Shown here: positions 14,207 through 18,028 of the stretch, in pieces
Numbering within the stretch: the stretch's first letter is position 1
Layout: every line of letters begins with the position of its first letter
From: Candidatus Pacearchaeota archaeon CG11_big_fil_rev_8_21_14_0_20_30_13
GTDB taxonomy: Archaea; Nanobdellota; Nanobdellia; Pacearchaeales; GW2011-AR1
Assembly: GCA_002762735.1 (NCBI GenBank)
Contig: PCVV01000041.1
Location: 21,973-40,000 of the forward strand
DNA: 18,028 nucleotides
Direction: 5' to 3'
Made by a program: the position numbers and the translations under genes
Notes under the pieces: model-generated
What the model saw: only the letters and a program-made list of their open reading frames with translations
Database searches by the model: none
What the model was told of the DNA's origin: nothing

Positions 14207-14782
14207 ATGGATTTACAAGAATCAATAAAATCTCGAAGAAGTATTAGAGAGTTTACAGATAAAAAGCCAGATTGGAGAGAGATCATTGAAGCAATTCATT
14301 CTGCACAATATGCTCCAATGGTAGGAAATCTTTTTCCAATGAAATTTTTAATTGTGGATGATGAAAAGATTATCGCAGAGATTGCAAAATGGTCAGAACA
14401 AGAGTTCATAAATCAGGCAAAATACGTTATTGTTCTTATTTCGGATGAAGGCATTGTTACAACACCCTTTCCAGATAAAGGGGAAGTTTTCCTAAGACAA
14501 GAAGCAGGAGCAGCAATAGAAAATTTCCTCTTAAGTTTAACAGAGTATGGACTTTCTACATGCTGGATTGGACATTTTAATGAAGAAAAAGTAAGAAAAT
14601 CGCTAAAAGTTCCGGAAGCTTATACTATTGAAGCAATTTTTCCAATAGGATACTCTAAAGAAAAACCGAAAAAATCCAAACCAAAATCAGATATTTATAA
14701 TCTTTTATATTTCAATCAATGGGAAAACAATAGAATGAGAAAAATTGAAAAGATTGATTCTCGTGCTCCAGAAGGATATTAA
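14207..14782 (+). CDS. Nitroreductase-family FMN oxidoreductase
   Basis: The 191-residue product opens with the FMN-phosphate motif SIKSRRSIREFTDK, then a helix with HSAQYAPMVGNLFPMKF. The second half has QEAGAAIENFLLSLTEYGLSTCWIG and the FMN-contacting IEAIFPIGYSKEKPKK. These proteins are dimeric flavoenzymes using NAD(P)H to reduce nitro compounds, quinones or flavins; the substrate cannot be inferred. The last ~35 residues after the family core are polar and may form an extra arm. It shares direction with the AdoMetDC-like gene, 48 nt apart, but has its own box. Confidence 0.93.
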   Translation: MDLQESIKSRRSIREFTDKKPDWREIIEAIHSAQYAPMVGNLFPMKFLIVDDEKIIAEIAKWSEQEFINQAKYVIVLISDEGIVTTPFPDKGEVFLRQEAGAAIENFLLSLTEYGLSTCWIGHFNEEKVRKSLKVPEAYTIEAIFPIGYSKEKPKKSKPKSDIYNLLYFNQWENNRMRKIEKIDSRAPEGY

Positions 14783-14812
14783 AAACAAATTCTTAGAAAA
14801 TGATTTCTTAAT

Positions 14813-14852
14813 AAAAAATGAAAATCCTGGAAGACCCCTATCCTCCAGGATT
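14813..14852 (-). terminator. Hairpin plus T-run terminator of ftsZ
   Basis: AATCCTGGA (14823-14831) and TCCAGGATT (14844-14852) form a perfect 9-bp stem with a 12-nt loop, 36 nt beyond the ftsZ stop. On the minus strand a T run (14818-14813) follows 4 nt later, like an intrinsic terminator. It also separates ftsZ from the convergent nitroreductase gene. Confidence 0.65.
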
Positions 14853-14887
14853 AATTCAAAATAAAAAATAAAAAGGGATTTATTAAC

Positions 14888-15967
14888 TTAACCGTAAATA
14901 TCAATCCCTAAGTCAGACATTCCTTTAGAAGTTGGCATTGAGTGTTCCTCAAAATCTTTTCCTAATACATAAGGAGATTTAACTCCAGTCATTATTGTAA
15001 TCACTCTAACTTTTCCAACAAAGTCCTTTGCGATTCTAGCACCAATAATAACTTGTGCATCATTACTCAAATTTTCTGAAACAGTTCTACCAATCACATC
15101 GAATTCTTCTAATTTTAAATCAGGACCACATGTTATGTGCACTAAAGCTCCGCTTGCACCTTTGTAATCCACATCAAGTAGAGGATGAGTAAGGGCTTGC
15201 TTTACCGATTCGTGTACACGATCTGTAGCATCTGATTCACCAATTCCAATAACTGCAACTCCACCGTTTTTCATAATAGATGAAACATCAGCGTAATCTA
15301 AGTTAATTAAAGAAGGCAAAGTAATTGTTTCCACAATACCTTTTACCATTGTACTAACAAGTTCGTTAGCAACAGCAAAAGCCTGTTCTAAGGGAAGTTG
15401 ACCTGCAATGTCTACTAATCTATTGTTATCAAGAACAATACAAGTATCAGTAGATTCTCTTAATTCTTGCAATCCAAATTCGGCTTTATCAATTCTAGCT
15501 TTTTCAGATTCGAAAGGCATTGTAACAACTCCGATAACAACTGCTCCTGTTTCTTTAGCTAATTGAGCTACTACTGGAGCTGCACCAGTTCCTGTTCCTC
15601 CACCTTCACCAGCGAGAACAAAAACCATATCTGAATTGCCCACAGCTTTCTTCAAATCAACTAAAGATTCTTTAGCAGCTTCTCTACCTTTCATAGGTTT
15701 TCCACCAGCACCAAGACCTCTAGTCAACTCTTTACCTAAAAGAATTTTTTCATCAGCTTTAGCAACACTTAAGTGTAAAGCATCTGTGTTAGCAGCATAA
15801 ACTGTTGCACCATTAATTCCTTTATTAAAAAGCCACGTAACCATATTACTTCCACAACCACCACAACCAATTACTTTAATTGAAGCTTTTCCAGCTTTTA
15901 ATTCATCAAAGTTAATGCTGTGTGTAGATGCATTTTGAATTGCTTCTTTTGCAAAATCAAGTACCAT
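14888..15967 (-). CDS. ftsZ: Cell division protein FtsZ
   Basis: This tubulin-like GTPase forms the cytokinetic ring. It has 359 residues. The GTP-binding domain contains KVIGCGGCGSN (31-41), AANTDALHL, GLGAGGKP and the tubulin signature GGGTGTG (122-128). The T7 catalytic loop NLDYAD (222-227), which activates GTP hydrolysis in the neighbouring subunit, is intact. The C-terminal domain follows and ends in a short tail (MSDLGIDIYG). All catalytic features are present, unlike archaeal CetZ-type paralogues. Whether it is FtsZ1 or FtsZ2 is not decided here. It is the only large gene in this window with a long leader and a Shine-Dalgarno sequence. Confidence 0.97.
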   Translation of the reverse strand: MVLDFAKEAIQNASTHSINFDELKAGKASIKVIGCGGCGSNMVTWLFNKGINGATVYAANTDALHLSVAKADEKILLGKELTRGLGAGGKPMKGREAAKESLVDLKKAVGNSDMVFVLAGEGGGTGTGAAPVVAQLAKETGAVVIGVVTMPFESEKARIDKAEFGLQELRESTDTCIVLDNNRLVDIAGQLPLEQAFAVANELVSTMVKGIVETITLPSLINLDYADVSSIMKNGGVAVIGIGESDATDRVHESVKQALTHPLLDVDYKGASGALVHITCGPDLKLEEFDVIGRTVSENLSNDAQVIIGARIAKDFVGKVRVITIMTGVKSPYVLGKDFEEHSMPTSKGMSDLGIDIYG

Positions 15968-15982
15968 TTTTTTTATTTTATG

Positions 15983-15990
15983 ACCTCCTT
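15983..15990 (-). promoter_or_regulatory. Shine-Dalgarno sequence of ftsZ with long spacing
   Basis: AAGGAGGT on the minus strand lies 15 nt before the ATG at 15967. That spacing is longer than usual, and no other ATG lies between. Confidence 0.65.
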
Positions 15991-16003
15991 TTTTTGTTAT
16001 TTT

Positions 16004-16076
16004 TCAACTCTGCTTATGCAAAGTTCCTATCTTGAGTTGATAAATTGAGTTTTATTTAAATATCTTTATATATAAG
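16004..16076 (-). promoter_or_regulatory. ftsZ promoter and leader with inverted repeat
   Basis: On the minus strand there are two candidate TATA boxes, TTATATAT (near 16076-16069) and ATTTAAAT (near 16062-16055). They predict transcription starts about 16046 or 16032 and a leader of roughly 65-80 nt. TCAACTC (16040-16034) and GAGTTGA (16010-16004) form a 7-bp inverted repeat with a 23-nt loop, upstream of the Shine-Dalgarno sequence. Confidence 0.45.
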
Positions 16077-16107
16077 AGGAGATATTTTGAAATTTATCAC
16101 AATAATT

Positions 16108-16115
16108 TTTATAAA
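16108..16115 (+). promoter_or_regulatory. TATA box upstream of the gene near 16173
   Basis: TTTATAAA predicts a transcription start near 16137. No ATG in the reading frame follows, so the start of the gene is unclear. Confidence 0.45.
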
Positions 16116-16172
16116 TTAGATAAAATCAAAAAAGGGGTAGAATGTGAAAAAAACTTTTTAGAGATTCCCTCT

Positions 16173-16508
16173 TTGAAAGGATTAGAAAAGTATATTAAAG
16201 AAGAATTTGGAAAGAAAGGACTAAAAAAATTTAAAGATTCTAATTTAAAATTAAAAATAGAGCTCATTTCAAAAAATCTTGATTTTTTTGATTACTCTTT
16301 TTCAGAATTGTATTGTAGAACAAAGGAAAAGACCTATAAAGAAATAGGAAAAAAAATTAATTTGAATTCCGAAGAGAATATTAAAGGATATTCGGTTAAA
16401 AATGCAGAAGTTTTTGCAGAAAAAGTTGAAAATGTTTGCAAAATTTTTATCGATTTCGAATTGCAAAAAGAGAAATTTTTAAGAATAGCTTTTAATCTGA
16501 GCAATTAA
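16173..16508 (+). CDS. Small protein of unknown function, start uncertain
   Basis: No family is recognised. From the TTG at 16173 the product has 111 residues, rich in Lys/Glu and helix-prone, with SFSELYCRTKEKTYKEIGKKI and AEVFAEKVENVCKIFIDFELQ. The same frame is open back to 16044 and reads protein-like from about 16116 (LDKIKKGVECEKNFLEIPS), but has no ATG. A GTG at 16144 is out of frame by one base across a run of seven A residues; one extra A would join it to the frame. Either an unusual start is used or an indel exists here. The stop overlaps the stop of the opposite-strand gene by 3-4 bases. Confidence 0.6.
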   Translation: MKGLEKYIKEEFGKKGLKKFKDSNLKLKIELISKNLDFFDYSFSELYCRTKEKTYKEIGKKINLNSEENIKGYSVKNAEVFAEKVENVCKIFIDFELQKEKFLRIAFNLSN

Positions 16509-16732
16509 TCTTTTGAAAAATCTTTATCCCATCCTTCAATGGATTCAATTTTTTTAATCGGAACTTTTTCCCCTCTCTTTTTGGAAAATTCTCTTAAATT
16601 CAATTTAGAAATTGCTTCTCTTATATCATAATCAAAAAAACCTTGGGAAAGAAGATGTTGTTTTATCTCCTCAATTTTAAGTCCCCTTCTAAGATTAGAA
16701 CTGATAAATTTACCAAGCTCACTTTTATCCAT
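16505..16732 (-). CDS. Small helical protein, possible UBA-like helix bundle
   Basis: I do not recognise a named family. The 75-residue product has three predicted helices near the start: KSELGKFISSNLRRG, then KIEEIKQHLLSQG and YDIREAISKLN. This spacing is similar to short helical modules (UBA-like or helical hairpin) seen in many small archaeal proteins. A charged tail ends GWDKDFSKD. Two adjacent ATGs are possible; the second (16732) is preferred because the TATA-like box begins 29 nt before it. It lies 34 nt downstream of taw3. Confidence 0.65.
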   Translation of the reverse strand: MDKSELGKFISSNLRRGLKIEEIKQHLLSQGFFDYDIREAISKLNLREFSKKRGEKVPIKKIESIEGWDKDFSKD

Positions 16733-16752
16733 CATTTTTATAGTAATTCCAA

Positions 16753-16761
16753 TTATAAAAA
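16753..16761 (-). promoter_or_regulatory. TATA-like box of the gene at 16732
   Basis: TTTTTATAA on the minus strand begins 29 nt before the second ATG (16732), within the 34-nt gap after the taw3 stop. Confidence 0.5.
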
Positions 16762-16766
16762 AGTTA

Positions 16767-17330
16767 CTAAATCAATTTCTCTAAAGAAACAATTTTATCC
16801 CACCCTTTTTCAAGTTTTTTATTACTTTTTTCAACAATTAACTTCAAAAATTGATCTTCCACTAAAATTTTTCCATCTTTGAGAATGGGAAATTCTAATT
16901 TTTCAGTTCCATGTAATTCAAGGACTATATTTTTCCTTAAGCTAATAATTCCAGATTTTTTCCAGCCAGATTTAAATCCTTTTTCCAAAAGTTCTTCTGC
17001 ATCGTTAATAGTTTTGCATACAACATGAAGAATTGGAGGTTCACACTTAAATTTGATGGGAGATTTTCCTTTAAAAGATTCAAAAAATTTTCTGAATACA
17101 GATAGATCTATCTTTTCATGGCTTTTCCATAAAAAAAGTCCAGAACCTTTTTTATCTTGATCTATCATTAAAAGAATCCTTCCTGAACAAGAAGAAGTGG
17201 TATAATAATTTTCCTTTGAATTTATTTTATTACACAACTTAACAATATGCTCATCCCAGGTGCCTTCATGAGACTTATCAAATTTTTTCAGGACATCTCT
17301 TTTTCTTTGAAGAAAATTATATTCTGCCAT
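16767..17330 (-). CDS. taw3: TYW3/Taw3-type tRNA-Phe wyosine methyltransferase
   Basis: The product methylates a wyosine intermediate at G37 of tRNA-Phe using S-adenosylmethionine. From the ATG at 17330 it has 187 residues, within the family range. It opens with FLQRKRDVLKKFDKS and GTWDEHIVKLCNKIN, followed by the family signature YYTTSSCSGR (S46-R51 region) and LFLWKSHE. Then come FKCEPPILHVVCKTINDAEELLEKGFKSGWKKSGI and ELHGTEKLEFPI, both typical of TYW3. A longer frame reaches a TTG at 17411, but the extra 27 residues are unlike the family and the TATA-like box sits 29 nt before 17330. Confidence 0.93.
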   Translation of the reverse strand: MAEYNFLQRKRDVLKKFDKSHEGTWDEHIVKLCNKINSKENYYTTSSCSGRILLMIDQDKKGSGLFLWKSHEKIDLSVFRKFFESFKGKSPIKFKCEPPILHVVCKTINDAEELLEKGFKSGWKKSGIISLRKNIVLELHGTEKLEFPILKDGKILVEDQFLKLIVEKSNKKLEKGWDKIVSLEKLI

Positions 17331-17351
17331 AAAAAAAGCAGACTTCCTAAT

Positions 17352-17359
17352 CTTAAAAA
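17352..17359 (-). promoter_or_regulatory. TATA-like box of taw3
   Basis: TTTTTAAG on the minus strand begins 29 nt before the ATG at 17330 and decides that start. Confidence 0.5.
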
Positions 17360-17416
17360 GATATCCAAAAATGAAGTACATTGTAACGTAAGCGGGAGTT
17401 ATTGGACTCAAAAAAA

Positions 17417-17560
17417 TTATTTCTTTTTTCTGGCTGGTTTATCCCAATAAGCAGATTTACAATTTGGACAAAGAATAGGATATTCTTTTTTCCTTGGAAT
17501 CCATTCATGTCCACAACGTTCACATTTATATCCTTTAACCTGTATTTTTATCTCAGCCAT
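17417..17560 (-). CDS. Mini zinc-ribbon protein (47 aa)
   Basis: The minus strand encodes a 47-residue protein, short enough to be missed by length cut-offs. It has a C4 zinc ribbon (CERCGHEW, then CPNCKSAYWDKP) with cysteines at 13, 16, 31 and 34, and a basic end ARKKK. The layout resembles small archaeal zinc-ribbon proteins thought to bind nucleic acids; function is unknown. The TATA box at the expected distance, intact knuckles and start/stop codons all support a real gene. It lies 86 nt upstream of taw3 on the same strand. Confidence 0.85.
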   Translation of the reverse strand: MAEIKIQVKGYKCERCGHEWIPRKKEYPILCPNCKSAYWDKPARKKK

Positions 17561-17582
17561 AATTAAATATAGAAATTTGTTC

Positions 17583-17590
17583 TTTATAAA
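17583..17590 (-). promoter_or_regulatory. TATA box of the mini zinc-ribbon gene
   Basis: TTTATAAA (a near-symmetric box) begins 30 nt before the ATG at 17560 on the minus strand. Confidence 0.6.
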
Positions 17591-17642
17591 ACTTACTTTT
17601 TAAAGTATTAACTATATAGTTGCTAATTAACTAGAGAAACAT

Positions 17643-17670
17643 TTATATAATTTAACCTACTTATATAATT
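17643..17670 (+). repeat. Two copies of TTATATAATT in the transposase promoter
   Basis: Identical 10-mers at 17643-17652 and 17661-17670. Each could serve as a TATA box; the second is 29 nt before an ATG at 17690. Confidence 0.45.
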
Positions 17671-17693
17671 AGTAATTAGTTAAGTAAATATGA

Positions 17694-17712
17694 AGAGGGC
17701 TTTATGCCCTCT
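17694..17712 (+). repeat. Hairpin AGAGGGC-loop-GCCCTCT near the IS left end
   Basis: A perfect 7-bp, G+C-rich inverted repeat with the loop TTTAT, standing out in AT-rich DNA. It lies 26 nt before the transposase ATG and may be part of the element end or a control hairpin in the mRNA leader. Confidence 0.6.
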
Positions 17713-17738
17713 AGATTCCAAATCGGCTACCAACCAAA

Positions 17739-18028
17739 ATGAAATCCAAAGATATAATTCAGCAGAAGTATAAGAATGTAACCTGTCCTAAATGTAATTC
17801 TAATCAGATTAAAAAAGATGGTAAAAGAAAAACGCAGAACAGAGGAAAAATACAAAGATACAGATGTAATGAATGTAACTTCAGATTTGTCATAGATGAC
17901 GGATTTTACCGAATGAGAAATAGTGAGAACAAAATTACTGCTGGAATTGATTTATATTATAAAGGAGTTTCTTTAAGAAAAGTGCAGGAACATTTTCAAG
18001 CTTTTTATCCCCACAATTCAAGCCATAT
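17739..18028 (+). CDS. Insertion-sequence transposase, N-terminal part (cut by window edge)
   Basis: The 96 visible codons start with a C4 zinc-binding domain (C16, C19, C43, C46: TCPKCNSNQ and YRCNECNFRF). A helix-turn-helix-like stretch follows: NKITAGIDLYYKGVSLRKVQEHF. This is the N-terminal layout of archaeal IS6/IS240-like DDE transposases, where the DDE domain follows, here beyond the edge. The frame is closed upstream by a stop at 17712, so the ATG at 17739 is the first start. No Shine-Dalgarno sequence precedes it. A 27-codon frame from an ATG at 17690 overlaps its start in another frame. Confidence 0.85.
   Translation, partial: MKSKDIIQQKYKNVTCPKCNSNQIKKDGKRKTQNRGKIQRYRCNECNFRFVIDDGFYRMRNSENKITAGIDLYYKGVSLRKVQEHFQAFYPHNSSH

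Larger units (their letters stand above)
17600..18028 (+). mobile_element. Left part of an insertion sequence, boundary not resolved
   Basis: The transposase gene, the G+C-rich hairpin and the AT-rich duplicated boxes at 17643-17670 form a unit unlike the housekeeping genes around it. The left terminal inverted repeat cannot be placed because the right end lies outside the window. The start given is an estimate after the zinc-ribbon promoter. Confidence 0.5.

Noticed and set aside
16142..16146. ATG at 16142 as start of the gene near 16173
   Set aside because: It is followed at once by TGA, so it cannot start a protein.
17331..17411. 27-residue N-terminal extension of Taw3 from a TTG
   Set aside because: The extension is hydrophobic and unlike the family, and the TATA-like box and family start both favour the ATG at 17330.
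17600..17690. AT-rich palindromes such as AACTATATAGTT as a CRISPR or att site
   Set aside because: They are single, short and AT-only; no array, spacer pattern or duplicated target is visible.

Overview
The window is about 18 kb of AT-rich, densely packed archaeal chromosome. Archaeal identity is firm: it encodes TBP, MCM, aIF2-beta, aIF1A, L15e, a Dim2/Krr1-type KH protein, an ATP-dependent DNA ligase, Taw3 and a DUF424 protein. Very low G+C, short intergenic gaps, small proteins and several bacterial-looking genes (a single-knuckle KMSKS-type MetRS, MnmA) suggest a DPANN lineage of the Woesearchaeota/Pacearchaeota kind. That placement is inference, not proven here.

Layout. 1-1622 (minus): methionyl-tRNA synthetase, cut by the left edge. 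1744-3153: a zinc-ribbon/Hsp20-like protein, tRNA-Ile(GAT) and L15e. 3240-3845: Mn-type superoxide dismutase. 3885-10285: an information-processing block of DNA ligase, TBP, MCM helicase, RPA-like OB-fold protein, aIF2-beta, a Cys-rich DUF5679-like protein and a DUF424 protein. 10289-11163: an Lrp/AsnC regulator divergent from a small unknown gene. 11228-12192: aIF1A, the KH protein and convergent tRNA-Asn(GTT). 12314-14782: an unknown small gene, MnmA, an AdoMet-decarboxylase homologue and a nitroreductase. 14888-15967 (minus): FtsZ with a long leader. 16044-17560: small unknown genes, Taw3 and a mini zinc ribbon. 17600-18028: start of an insertion sequence with a zinc-ribbon transposase, cut by the right edge.

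The clearest genome-wide signal is in how genes start. Almost every protein gene has an A/T-only TATA-like box beginning 27-30 nt (usually exactly 29) before its start codon. The transcript would therefore begin at or within a few bases of the start codon, i.e. leaderless mRNA. This periodicity was used to correct several starts. Three genes break the rule and carry a full AAGGAGGT Shine-Dalgarno sequence: the DUF5679-like gene, the small gene at 10927 and ftsZ. SOD and the two tRNAs have their boxes farther upstream, as expected for a short leader.

Observations most worth following: the two-mode initiation pattern; an apparently shared winged-helix tail in the adjacent MCM and RPA genes; an AdoMetDC homologue with the processing histidine replaced by tyrosine; bacterial-type MetRS and MnmA in an archaeon; a zinc-ribbon/Hsp20 fusion; a palindrome between TATA box and start in the SOD promoter; and a stem-loop in the ftsZ leader. 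No CRISPR array, rRNA, obvious defence system or prophage was seen, and no gene-free stretch exceeds about 200 bases.
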